Positions 25,191 through 33,108 of a stretch of 64,000 bases of DNA are shown one piece after another. This DNA is from a marine group bacterium Sva0996 bin134 (GTDB lineage Bacteria > Actinomycetota > Acidimicrobiia > Acidimicrobiales > Bin134). The position numbers and the translations under genes were made by a program. The stretch lies in contig MPNQ01000008.1 in NCBI GenBank assembly GCA_002239105.1, positions 1 to 64,000 of the forward strand. The letters are read 5' to 3'. Each line of letters begins with the position of its first letter. Within the stretch, counting starts at the first letter, position 1. The notes under the pieces were generated by a model. It saw only the letters and a program-made list of their open reading frames with translations. It was not told where the DNA came from and ran no database searches.

Positions 25191-26150
25191 ATGTCCTCCG
25201 ACCACGCCACTCACCCCGACGACGAGTTCCATCCGCCCACCTCCGACGACCCCTATTGGACAGAGACCTGCTGGTTCACCTTCGCCGCGCCCGAGCACAA
25301 GCTGTCGGGCCAGCTCTACCCGTTCTTTCGGCCCAACCAGGGAGTCACCTCCGGCGGGGCATTCTTCTGGGACACGGGCGGCGACCAGATCTGGAACTGC
25401 CGCTACGCCAAGAACTTTTGGCACTTGCCCCTGCCCGATCAACCGCTGAGCGATATCGAGTTACCCAACGGCATCCGCTACCAGGCCATCGAGCCCCTGA
25501 AGCAGTACCGGATCAGCTTCTTGTGCCAAGACGACGGTGAAGCCGATGTGGATCTGACGTTCAGCGCGGTGTGTCCGCCCAACTACTTGGGTGACGGCCA
25601 CCTCGACCAGCCCGGCCGCTACCAGGGCACTATCCGTTTGGGCGACGACATCTACGAGGTGGACGCTTACGGGATGCGGGACCGGTCGTGGGGGCCGCGC
25701 AGCCAGTTCGGCGCCACCCTGCACGGGGCCGTCCGGGGCGGCTACAGCTACGCCACCGCGTCGGACACCGACGGCTTCCATGCCCTTACCATGGCCTACG
25801 GCGAGGGCGACGATCCTGACTGCACCGTCATCCACGGCTACTACCTGCGCGACGGCGAATACTCGCGGCTGGTTCCCGGACAGGGGCGACGCGACGTGTT
25901 GGAGCGAGATTCCGACACCGGCGCTCCCACTGTCGTGCGAATCTCCGCGGTGGACGAGTCAGGCCGGGAGCTGGAGGCCACCAGTCGGGCGGTGAACCGG
26001 ATCGGTGTCCACCTCAACCCAAATCTGTGGACGTGGAACTGTCTCAGCGAATGGACGTTTGGCGACGCCGTCGGTTGGGGAGAGGACCACGACAACTGGA
26101 GCGCGGCCGGTTACCGGCGGTTCGTTCGCGGCCATCTCGGATTGGACTGA
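25191..26150 (+). CDS. CrtC/lipocalin-like (DUF7064/7065-type) protein
   Basis: 319 residues without signal peptide. The pattern of paired beta-sheet domains is suggested by ETCWFTFAAPEHKLSGQLYP, GGDQIWNCRYAKNFWHLPL, YQGTIRLGDDIYEVDAYGMR, DRSWGPRSQFGATLHGAV and the C-terminal SEWTFGDAVGWGEDHDNW. D-x-Y-G-x-R-D-R-S-W-G-x-R is the hallmark of the large hydroxyneurosporene-synthase-like group found in actinobacterial lipid, steroid and terpenoid catabolic clusters. The catalytic role, if any, is unknown. Confidence 0.75.
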   Translation: MSSDHATHPDDEFHPPTSDDPYWTETCWFTFAAPEHKLSGQLYPFFRPNQGVTSGGAFFWDTGGDQIWNCRYAKNFWHLPLPDQPLSDIELPNGIRYQAIEPLKQYRISFLCQDDGEADVDLTFSAVCPPNYLGDGHLDQPGRYQGTIRLGDDIYEVDAYGMRDRSWGPRSQFGATLHGAVRGGYSYATASDTDGFHALTMAYGEGDDPDCTVIHGYYLRDGEYSRLVPGQGRRDVLERDSDTGAPTVVRISAVDESGRELEATSRAVNRIGVHLNPNLWTWNCLSEWTFGDAVGWGEDHDNWSAAGYRRFVRGHLGLD

Positions 26151-26156
26151 TCCTGG

Positions 26157-27515
26157 TCAGCCGTCTTCGCGGTAGTCGGCCAGGTCGACTCCGTCGATAA
26201 GGTCGGCGAATTCGGCGTTGACCTCGACGTCGAGCCGGCCATCCAGGCTCGCTAGGAAGAATGCTGTGGCCAAGTGCTTCAGCGCAGCCTGCATGGCCAG
26301 CGGATGGGCGTTCTCAGGAGTGCATCCGTCTTCGGCCCGGTCCACCTGTTCAGCGCCGAGGAGGGGTTCAAGCATGTCCAGCCCGCCTCCGGCAAGGATG
26401 ACGGGGCAGCTATCGGTGAAGCTGTTGTGGCCTGCTTGGGCCAGGTTGACGAATTTCCTGGGTCCAGGGGCCGAGTCGTAGCTGGCCAGGCTGCGTTCGG
26501 GGGGCACGGTGAGGTCCAGCTCGGCCACGATCACCAGAATCGGCTTGGCGGCCGCCTCGGGAGGGACAGAACCTCCGCCAGCCAGCGGTATGGCGGCCAA
26601 AACGGCCTCGTTGGCCAACGCGTCCAGTGCGGTTCTCGCCCCCGCTGAATGTCCGATTACCCCGACTCTGGCTGTGTCGGCGCCTTCGCCGAAGGCGGAT
26701 TTAAGGGCCGCCAGGGTATTGGCCACATCAGCCTGGTCTTTCTCGGGGCTCGACTCTGCGGTTCCGAATGCCTGAGCGGGCAGATTTCGGTGGATGTGTT
26801 CGGGGGAGGCAACTACGAAGCCATGTGATGCCATGTGGGTGGTCAAAAAGAGGGCAACGTCTCGGTGACCGCCAAACCCGTGGCTGTAGATGACCACCGG
26901 AAAGGCGTTATCGCCCGCCAGCGGTGCGTCGCGATAGGAGTTGGTCTCAACTGGGCTTTTCATGCTGTCGGGGATCAATGATCTAAATGCCTCGGGAATG
27001 GCCTCGGAGGAGTTGAATATCTCGGTTTCCATGCCGGCCACCGCGTCTGAATCAGCGGGGTACCAAACCGAGAGCGGCTGCTGGCCGGGTTCCTCTCCCA
27101 ACTCCAGGGTCATGACCCCCACGGGGAACTGGCCCAACTCGGTGAGCGCCATCGGTGGGTCGGGAGTCGGGGCCGGGGTTGGTGCTGGTGTGGGCTCAGG
27201 TTCAGGCCCCTCGGTCGGTTCGAGCTCGGGGGCTGCCGTCGGCTCAGTTGTGGGCGCGGGCGCCTCGATGGGTTCGGGCTCGGGGGCCTCGGTGGGCGCG
27301 GGCTCGGGTGCTTCGGTGGGCTCTGGAGTCGGCGCAGGCGCCTCAGCGGGTGCCTCTGTTGGAGCCGCGACTGGAGGGGCGTCGTCGTCATTGGAGGAGC
27401 AGCCCGTTGCCATCAGGGCCAGAACCAGGCCAAGGACAATCCAGGTCCTTTTGGTCAGGCCCTTGAGCCGTCCCGCTTTCTTAGACGCCGGTTGACGCGA
27501 ATATGCTCCAGTCAT
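26157..27515 (-). CDS. Alpha/beta-hydrolase lipoprotein with long Pro/Glu linker
   Basis: 452 residues from ATG 27515, which shares CATG with the start of the divergent amidohydrolase. Basic head (KKAGRLKGLTKR), hydrophobic stretch and lipobox MATGC with Cys39; residues 42-115 are an extended linker of PTEAPEPEP-like repeats. The catalytic domain resembles PAF-acetylhydrolase/dienelactone-hydrolase-like enzymes: PVVIYSHGFGGHRD (oxyanion), VGVIGHSAGARTALD (Ser in G-x-S-x-G), IVAELDLTVPPE (Asp) and AGHNSF (His). An exported, membrane-tethered esterase is likely; the substrate is unknown. The linker would let it reach through the cell wall. Confidence 0.85.
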   Translation of the reverse strand: MTGAYSRQPASKKAGRLKGLTKRTWIVLGLVLALMATGCSSNDDDAPPVAAPTEAPAEAPAPTPEPTEAPEPAPTEAPEPEPIEAPAPTTEPTAAPELEPTEGPEPEPTPAPTPAPTPDPPMALTELGQFPVGVMTLELGEEPGQQPLSVWYPADSDAVAGMETEIFNSSEAIPEAFRSLIPDSMKSPVETNSYRDAPLAGDNAFPVVIYSHGFGGHRDVALFLTTHMASHGFVVASPEHIHRNLPAQAFGTAESSPEKDQADVANTLAALKSAFGEGADTARVGVIGHSAGARTALDALANEAVLAAIPLAGGGSVPPEAAAKPILVIVAELDLTVPPERSLASYDSAPGPRKFVNLAQAGHNSFTDSCPVILAGGGLDMLEPLLGAEQVDRAEDGCTPENAHPLAMQAALKHLATAFFLASLDGRLDVEVNAEFADLIDGVDLADYREDG

Positions 27516-28680
27516 GGGCCGAAAGTACAAGGTAATTAGCGCTGATGGGCATGTGGAGACGCCGCCTGACGTATTTGTGAAGTACGTCCCCGAGAAATAC
27601 AAGGATCGGGCGCCCCGCCTGATCCACCTTCCTGAAGGGGGAGAGGGGTGGTTGATCGAGGGCCAGCCCCTGTTGCGCAACGGCCAGAACATTGCCGGAC
27701 GAGACAAGGTCAAATTCTCCGGCGGCACCTATTTCAACGCCGACGGCAGCCCGGCCGAGGGTGCCGGCCCTGCCGAGCAGCGCCTCCGGGAGCAAGACCT
27801 CGACGGTATCGACGCCGAGGTGCTGTTTCCCCCGGTGTTCGCCAGCCGGTTCCTCGAGGGCATCAAAGACCCCGACGTGTATCGCTCTATGATCCGGGCT
27901 TACAACACCTTCTTGGCCCACGACTACTGCTCGGTGGCCCCTGATCGGCTCATCGGCAACGCGGTGACCCCCATCACCAACATCGACCACGCGGTGGAGG
28001 AACTGGAATTCGTCGCCGAGGCAGGACTGCCGTCGGTGGCGTTCTACAACTTCCCCAATGGCACTCCCTATGCCGATCCAGTAGACGACCGGTTTTGGGA
28101 GAAGAGCCTGGAGCTGGGCCTCAAGCTGGCCCCCCACTTCGGCTTTGGCGCGGGGCAAGCCCCGCTCCAATCGGCGGCCAAAGGCACCTCCGACAGCCCG
28201 TGGGCCAGCGCGCTGGTGCAACGGGCCGGCAGTCACTCCCCGGTGTATTGCATGGCCCAGCTCATTGCCGCCGGTGTGCTGGAGCGGTTCCCGGAAATCA
28301 AGTTCTACTTTGCCGAGACCAACGCCAGCTGGCTGCCGGGCACCCTCTATTTCATGGACGACAACTACGAACTGTTTGGCGACTGGTTCAAGGTCAAGTA
28401 TGAGCGCAAGCCCAGCGAGCAAATTGTCGACCACTTCCACTTCAGCGTCATCCGCGATCCCGTGGTGTTCGACATGGTCGACATCATCCCGTGGGACAAC
28501 ATCATGTGGGGCACCGACTTCCCCCACTCAGTGGGGTCGTTCCCCGACTCCCAGGAGTTCATTGATGAGAACTTCGCCAAGGTAGACGAGACGATTTCCC
28601 GCAAGGTGCTGCTGGAGAACCCGGCGAAGTACTTCGATTTGGACCTCGAAGCCGATATCACTGAGACGCCGGCGGCCTGA
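27514..28680 (+). CDS. Amidohydrolase family protein (ACMSD-like)
   Basis: 388 residues. Begins MGRKYKVISADGHVETPPD (Asp-x-His metal pair) and carries DGIDAEVLFPPVFASRF, NAVTPITNIDHAVEELEF, IKFYFAETNASWLPGTLYF and the terminal-strand motif IMWGTDFPHSVGSFPDS (catalytic Asp plus His). This is the longer amidohydrolase_2 subgroup common in actinobacterial catabolic clusters. The substrate is not deducible. It is convergent with the zinc alcohol dehydrogenase at 28684 and divergent, with overlapping start codons, from the lipoprotein hydrolase. Confidence 0.9.
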   Translation: MGRKYKVISADGHVETPPDVFVKYVPEKYKDRAPRLIHLPEGGEGWLIEGQPLLRNGQNIAGRDKVKFSGGTYFNADGSPAEGAGPAEQRLREQDLDGIDAEVLFPPVFASRFLEGIKDPDVYRSMIRAYNTFLAHDYCSVAPDRLIGNAVTPITNIDHAVEELEFVAEAGLPSVAFYNFPNGTPYADPVDDRFWEKSLELGLKLAPHFGFGAGQAPLQSAAKGTSDSPWASALVQRAGSHSPVYCMAQLIAAGVLERFPEIKFYFAETNASWLPGTLYFMDDNYELFGDWFKVKYERKPSEQIVDHFHFSVIRDPVVFDMVDIIPWDNIMWGTDFPHSVGSFPDSQEFIDENFAKVDETISRKVLLENPAKYFDLDLEADITETPAA

Positions 28681-28683
28681 GGC

Positions 28684-29811
28684 TCAGCCCATCGTCAGCA
28701 CGCCTCGGGCCAATTTGCCGGCCTCGAGGTCTTCGAAGGCCTTGTCGAGTTCGGCCAGGTCGTAGGTGGCCGATACCAGCTCGTCGAGCAGCAGGCGGCC
28801 GTCGAGATATAGGTCGACCAGAGTGGGAATGTCGAACGCAGGGCGGGCTGATCCGTAGCGGCAGCCCATGATCGACTTGTTCTGGTAGAGCTTGAATGGG
28901 GCGAGTTCCATCTGTGCGTCCATGCCCGCCACACCCAAGATCACCATGTTGCCGCCGGGGCGCAGCATCTCCACTGCGTCCATCATCAGCTTGGTGTTGC
29001 CCACGCACTCCACCGAGCAGTCCACCCCGCCCGCGGTGATCTCCCGCACGGTGTCGACGGCCGGTACCTGGCCCGAGTCCACGAAGTGGGTGGCGCCGAA
29101 TTGGCGGGCAAAGCCCTCCTTGGCCGGGTTGTTGTCGACGGCCACGATCTTGGTGGCCCCGGCGATGCGGGCAGCCTGGATCACGTTTAGTCCGATGCCT
29201 CCCACGCCGATCACCGCCACGGAGTCGCCCCGGTACACCTGAGCCCGGTTGAAGATGGCGCCGGTGCCGGTGAGCACGCCGCAGCCGATGAGGCAGGCGC
29301 TGGTGAACGGCACTCGCTTGTCAATGGCCACCACCTGCCCTTGGCCCACCACCACCTCTTCGGAGAACACGCCGGTGTTGGCAAATCCCATGATTGCCTC
29401 GCCCTGGTAGGTGAAGTAGGCGGGCAGATCGCCGGGGCCTGGTTCCTCGCCGGTCTCGTTGCGCTTGGCGATGGCGGCCCCCAGCTTGGAGGTCTGGCAC
29501 AGGGTGGGATGGCCGGTGGCGCACACCGAGCAGCGCCCACAATTGTCGATGGTGGCGATCACCACGTGGTCACCTGCGGCCACGGTGGTCACATCGGAAC
29601 CAACGGCTAGCACTTCGCCGGCCCCCTCATGGCCCATTACGAACGGGGGAGTGAACATCTGTCCAAATGTCCCGTCGATCACCGACACGTCGGAGTGGCA
29701 CACCCCGGCGGCCCCGATCCGCACCCGCACTTGGTCGGGCTCTAGATGGGTCACCCCGAGTCCGTCGACCACAACCGCGGCCTCGCCGTCGAACAAGATG
29801 CCCCGCATCAT
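28684..29811 (-). CDS. Zinc-dependent alcohol dehydrogenase (class III/NDMA-dependent-like)
   Basis: 375 residues. Catalytic zinc ligands lie in AGVCHSDVSVIDG and VMGHEGAGEV, with the third Cys in CLIGCGVLTG; the structural-zinc lobe is CGRCSVCATGHPTLC. The NAD-binding site is VAVIGVGGIGLNVIQAARI with acidic VAVDNN. Layout and length match the actinobacterial long-chain zinc alcohol dehydrogenases related to formaldehyde/NDMA-dependent enzymes. It oxidises an alcohol of unknown nature, probably within the surrounding catabolic cluster. Start codon ATG; a second ATG follows immediately. Confidence 0.92.
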   Translation of the reverse strand: MMRGILFDGEAAVVVDGLGVTHLEPDQVRVRIGAAGVCHSDVSVIDGTFGQMFTPPFVMGHEGAGEVLAVGSDVTTVAAGDHVVIATIDNCGRCSVCATGHPTLCQTSKLGAAIAKRNETGEEPGPGDLPAYFTYQGEAIMGFANTGVFSEEVVVGQGQVVAIDKRVPFTSACLIGCGVLTGTGAIFNRAQVYRGDSVAVIGVGGIGLNVIQAARIAGATKIVAVDNNPAKEGFARQFGATHFVDSGQVPAVDTVREITAGGVDCSVECVGNTKLMMDAVEMLRPGGNMVILGVAGMDAQMELAPFKLYQNKSIMGCRYGSARPAFDIPTLVDLYLDGRLLLDELVSATYDLAELDKAFEDLEAGKLARGVLTMG

Positions 29812-29851
29812 GTGCTCCTATCTGGTGGGCGACCGGCTGATTGAGAACAAT

Positions 29852-30595
29852 CTATGACCGGTCGATGTAGGTGTCGTCTTCGTAGGCCGTGGGGCCGGTA
29901 AGGGTGCCGGGCGCAGGGGTCATCAACTCCTCCCGGAAGCGGGTGGTGTACTGCTGGGCCGCGGCCCGCCAGGCCACCAGCCGGTCGTCGCCGTCGACGC
30001 CCTCGTCGAACCCGTTGGCCGCGTCGGAGGCCTTGTTCAGCCGTATGTAGGCCTCGGGGGAGGCGGCCCACACCGTGCACACCTCGTAGTTGTGATGCAG
30101 CACCTCCCACAGGCCCATACAGGTGTAGCCGTAGTCGGCCGCGGCCGGGAGATAGTCGGCGGCCATGGCGGCCAGGTAGTCGCGGGCCGATCCCGGGCGC
30201 ACCTCGGTCAGTTCGTGGATATACAGCGTGCCCCGCACATCGCCGGCGAGCACCGACGCCAGCGGGGGAGACTCGGGCACCGACCCCAGCACCCGGTCGT
30301 AGCCCCCAGTGCGGAGCTTGTAGGCCTCCTCCCACCAGTCGTCGAGGAGGTTGTTGGACTTGCGCTTGAGGTTGAGGCGGTCTACCCGCTCCAGCCAGCC
30401 GTCCCAGCCTCCCGAGTCCCACAGGTTCACCACCTGGGGCCAGCGGGCGGTGATGCCCATTGTGTACCAAGTGCCGAGCAGCTCGAAGCCCACCCGGGCG
30501 TCGCGGTTCTGGATCTTGATGTGCTCCATGTAGGGCCATGCCGCCTGGCCGGTGATGTCTACATATTCGTGCAGGATGATCTCTCGCTTGGCCAC
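29852..30595 (-). CDS. NIPSNAP-like (dimeric alpha-beta barrel) hypothetical protein
   Basis: 247 residues from GTG 30595 (VAKREIILHEYVDITGQ); a TTG 14 codons earlier is possible. The repeated pattern of a beta strand opening with an E-x-x-x-V/T segment (REIILHEYVDI; GTLYIHELTEVRPG) followed by Ala/Tyr-rich helices and a WEVLHHNYEVCTVWA strand suggests two ferredoxin-like alpha-beta-barrel repeats as in NIPSNAP proteins. WYTMGITARWPQVVNLWD supports that. No catalytic residue can be named. It is downstream, in the minus direction, of the DUF2510 gene and is followed by the alcohol dehydrogenase. Confidence 0.65.
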   Translation of the reverse strand: MAKREIILHEYVDITGQAAWPYMEHIKIQNRDARVGFELLGTWYTMGITARWPQVVNLWDSGGWDGWLERVDRLNLKRKSNNLLDDWWEEAYKLRTGGYDRVLGSVPESPPLASVLAGDVRGTLYIHELTEVRPGSARDYLAAMAADYLPAAADYGYTCMGLWEVLHHNYEVCTVWAASPEAYIRLNKASDAANGFDEGVDGDDRLVAWRAAAQQYTTRFREELMTPAPGTLTGPTAYEDDTYIDRS

Positions 30596-30652
30596 GGGGA
30601 GGACACTATGGCAAGAGATATCGGCAGAGATATTCAAGGGCCGTGAAGACGG

Positions 30653-31000
30653 CTAAATCGACAGCGCCACAATGATCACCAGCACGATCATTGTGGCCAA
30701 CGCCACCGAGGCCAAGAGCATCGCGCCGGGCAGACGCTTGCCGAATAGGCGGATCGTGCGGCGACCGGGGATGGGGGAGAGGGGCTCGTTAAGAGGCACG
30801 CCCTGGGGGGCGACGGCGATTCCAGGCGGGTCGATGCCGGTTCGCTCACCGTCGCGGACTTTCTCGGTCCATCTTGTGCCGTTCCACCAGCGGGCCTCAT
30901 GCCGCCCGAATGGGTCGGTGTGCCAAGAGGCCTCGGGCTCGGGGTTTGCAGCCAACTCGCTTTGGATTCTAACCAGACGGAATGGAAGGTCGCGGGGCAC
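30653..31000 (-). CDS. DUF2510 membrane protein
   Basis: 115 residues from GTG 31000; a TTG at 31018 would overlap the divergent start. The DUF2510 domain is plain: PEASWHTDPFGRHEARWW followed by NGTRWTEKVRDG (W-x-x-D-P-x-G-x-x-x-x-R-W-W-D/N-G-x-x-W-T). A linker (GIDPPGIAVAPQGV) and one C-terminal membrane helix (AMLLASVALATMIVLVIIVA) follow. DUF2510 is typical of Actinomycetota, often in tail-anchored proteins of unknown role. The tail-anchor topology puts the domain in the cytoplasm. Confidence 0.8.
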   Translation of the reverse strand: MPRDLPFRLVRIQSELAANPEPEASWHTDPFGRHEARWWNGTRWTEKVRDGERTGIDPPGIAVAPQGVPLNEPLSPIPGRRTIRLFGKRLPGAMLLASVALATMIVLVIIVALSI

Positions 31001-31001
31001 A

Positions 31002-31547
31002 ATGACAGGCGTGGACAAACAGGCTCAACTCGCCGAACTCCTGGCTAAGCAGGAGATCACCGAACTGCTGTACCGGTACTGCCGGGGGGTGGACCGCCTC
31101 GACACGGAGCTAGTGCGCTCGTGCTACCACCCCGACGCTACCGATTCCCACGGCACCTTCGACGGCACCGTGGACGAATACCTGGTGTGGAGCGAGCGGC
31201 TGCTGCGGCGCTACACAGGTTCGGTCCACATGGTGCTGAACGTTCTTGTCGAAATCGAACATGAGCCGGTGGCCTCCACCGACAAGGGCGTAGTGCAGTG
31301 GGCGCGCAGCGAGGCCCACGGCATCGCCCGGCATTGGACTGAGGGGGGTCCTCCGGAGTTGAACCTCTCGGTGGGGTTCCGCTTCATCGACGACGTATCC
31401 CGGAGAGATGGCGGTCCGTGGCTCATCTCCCGGCGGGTGGCCACCACCGAATGGGTGCGCGAAGAGCAATTCCGCCCCTTTGACGAGCGCTTCCTTCGGG
31501 GTAGCCGGGATCGATCCGACCCGCTGTATGCCCCCCGTCCGGAGTGA
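31002..31547 (+). CDS. SnoaL-like (NTF2 fold) protein
   Basis: 181 residues from ATG 31002. Typical SnoaL_4 features: KQEITELLYRYCRGVDRLD, LVRSCYHPDATDSHGTFDG, VHMVLNVLVEIE and VGFRFIDDVSRR with GPWLISRRVATTEWV. The R-x-x-D-R-x-D and Y-H-P-D-A-x-D residues resemble bile-acid dehydratase-type/SnoaL-like proteins found with CoA and alcohol dehydrogenases in actinobacterial steroid-like catabolism. It could be a dehydratase, isomerase or a small-ligand binder. The dienelactone hydrolase gene begins 70 bp downstream in the same direction. Confidence 0.82.
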   Translation: MTGVDKQAQLAELLAKQEITELLYRYCRGVDRLDTELVRSCYHPDATDSHGTFDGTVDEYLVWSERLLRRYTGSVHMVLNVLVEIEHEPVASTDKGVVQWARSEAHGIARHWTEGGPPELNLSVGFRFIDDVSRRDGGPWLISRRVATTEWVREEQFRPFDERFLRGSRDRSDPLYAPRPE

Positions 31548-31617
31548 CACAAGAGGCTTCGGTTTCCCAGCTCGTTACTGGGCCAATCGTCGGAGGCGAC
31601 GACTACCATCGGCTGCC

Positions 31618-32334
31618 ATGCAAACCGAGAACGTAGAACTCTCCACTGCCGACGGCCCGATGAGGCTGTACGTCGCCCGGCCCGATGGCGAGCCGCAGTC
31701 TGCGGTCATCGTCGTCATGGAGGCCTTTGGCGTGAACAGCCATATCGAGGATGTGACCCGGCGAGTGGCGGCTGAGGGCTATCTTGCGGTGGCCCCCGAC
31801 TTGTACCACCGCTACGAGAACAATCTGGCCGGCTACGACCAGATGGCCGAGATCATGGAGATGATGGGGGGCTTGCTCGACGAGCACTCCCTCACAGATG
31901 TGGATGCCACCCTCGGTTACTTGGCCGACCAGGGGATCTCCTCTGACAAGGTGGGGATCACCGGGTTCTGCATGGGCGGTCGGGTCACCTTCCTCACCGC
32001 CATCAGCCGCCCGGTGGGCGCGGCGGTCACCTACTACGGCGGGGCCATCGTCACCGACGGGTTCACTCCCGGTCAGCCCAAGCTGGCCGACCGCTACGGA
32101 GACCTCCAGTGCCCGTGGCTGGGTTTGTTCGGCGACCTCGACGGAATGATCCCTGTCGAAGGTGTAGAGCAACTTCGTGCCGACCTCGCGGGCGGCGCCC
32201 AGCCCACAGAGATTGTGCGCTACGGCGACGCCGACCACGGCTTCTTGTGCGACGAGCGCCCGTCGTACCACCCCGAGGCCGCGGCCGACGGCTGGTCCCG
32301 CATGGCGGCATGGTTCGCCACCCACCTGTCGTGA
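31618..32334 (+). CDS. Dienelactone hydrolase family protein
   Basis: 238 residues from ATG 31618 (MQTENVELSTADGPMRLYVA). The Cys-Asp-His triad of dienelactone hydrolases is visible: VGITGFCMGGRVTFLTA (nucleophile Cys), LGLFGDLDGMIPVE (Asp) and YGDADHGFLCDERPSY (His). IVVMEAFGVNSHIEDVTRRV is the oxyanion-hole region. Family members open lactone rings, as in chloroaromatic or other ring degradation. Its stop overlaps the GTG of the next gene, so they are coupled. Confidence 0.9.
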   Translation: MQTENVELSTADGPMRLYVARPDGEPQSAVIVVMEAFGVNSHIEDVTRRVAAEGYLAVAPDLYHRYENNLAGYDQMAEIMEMMGGLLDEHSLTDVDATLGYLADQGISSDKVGITGFCMGGRVTFLTAISRPVGAAVTYYGGAIVTDGFTPGQPKLADRYGDLQCPWLGLFGDLDGMIPVEGVEQLRADLAGGAQPTEIVRYGDADHGFLCDERPSYHPEAAADGWSRMAAWFATHLS

Positions 32335-33089
32335 CCACAAGCAACGAGAGAATCGGGGTCATCGGCTCGGGGGTGATGGGCTCGGGCATCGCCCAGGTAA
32401 TGGCCATCGCCGGCCATCCGGTGGTGGCCTTCGATATCGACCCCGACGTGGTGGCCGCGGCCCCCGGCCTAGTGGCCGAAGGCCGGTTCGGAATCCAGGG
32501 TGCGGTGGCCCGGGGCAGGCTGACCGAAGCTGAGGGCGAGGCCGCACTGGCCCGCATCGACTTCACCACCGACCGGGATGCAGCGACGGCGGTGGATGTG
32601 ATCCTCGAAGCGGTTCCCGAGCGATTGGACTTGAAGATTCAGCTGTTCAGGGATCTCGACCAGCAATGCCCCGAGCACACGATCTTTGCATCCAACTCCA
32701 GCGGCTATCCGGTGCAGGCGCTGGCGGTGGCAACCGACCGGGCCGATCGGGTGATCGGCTGGCACTGGGCCTCGCCGCCGCCGGTGATGAAGTTGGCCGA
32801 GATCGTACGGGCGCCCCAGACCTCCGATGAGACCACCGAAACCATCTGCCGCCTGGCCGCGGCCGCGGGCAAGAACCCCGTGGTGATCCAAGACTCGGCG
32901 ATGAACTGGGGCTATGTCACAAATCGGGTGTACGGGGCCATGATCCGAGAGGCCAACGCGGTGGTGGCCGAGGGGATTGCCAGCCGAGGCGAGGTCGACC
33001 AGCTCATGGTGGACTGCTTCCGGTGGCCGTCCGGCCCCTACGGCATGGTTTCCGGCGCCACCACCGGCTGGAAAGCCGACAAGAAATAG
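32331..33089 (+). CDS. 3-hydroxyacyl-CoA dehydrogenase family protein
   Basis: 252 residues from GTG 32331 (overlaps the upstream stop, GTGA). NAD-binding GVIGSGVMGSGIAQVMAIAG; then VILEAVPERLDLKIQLF (V-x-E-A-V-x-E), FASNSSGYPV (S-N-T/S-S) and GWHWASPPPVMKLAEIVRA, where the family has H-F-x-x-P-x-x-x-x-x-L-V-E (catalytic His is retained). The C-terminal dimer domain is short (NRVYGAMIREANAVVAEGI; DCFRWPSGPYG). W replaces the usual F after the catalytic His. It oxidises a 3-hydroxyacyl-CoA or related hydroxy acid in beta-oxidation-like steps. Confidence 0.88.
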   Translation: MTTSNERIGVIGSGVMGSGIAQVMAIAGHPVVAFDIDPDVVAAAPGLVAEGRFGIQGAVARGRLTEAEGEAALARIDFTTDRDAATAVDVILEAVPERLDLKIQLFRDLDQQCPEHTIFASNSSGYPVQALAVATDRADRVIGWHWASPPPVMKLAEIVRAPQTSDETTETICRLAAAAGKNPVVIQDSAMNWGYVTNRVYGAMIREANAVVAEGIASRGEVDQLMVDCFRWPSGPYGMVSGATTGWKADKK

Positions 33090-33108
33090 ATCCAGAAACG
33101 AGGATTCC

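Noticed and set aside
26941..27495. Ser/Gly-rich plus-strand frame of 184 codons
   Set aside because: Antisense of the PTEAPEPEP linker repeats of the lipoprotein esterase.
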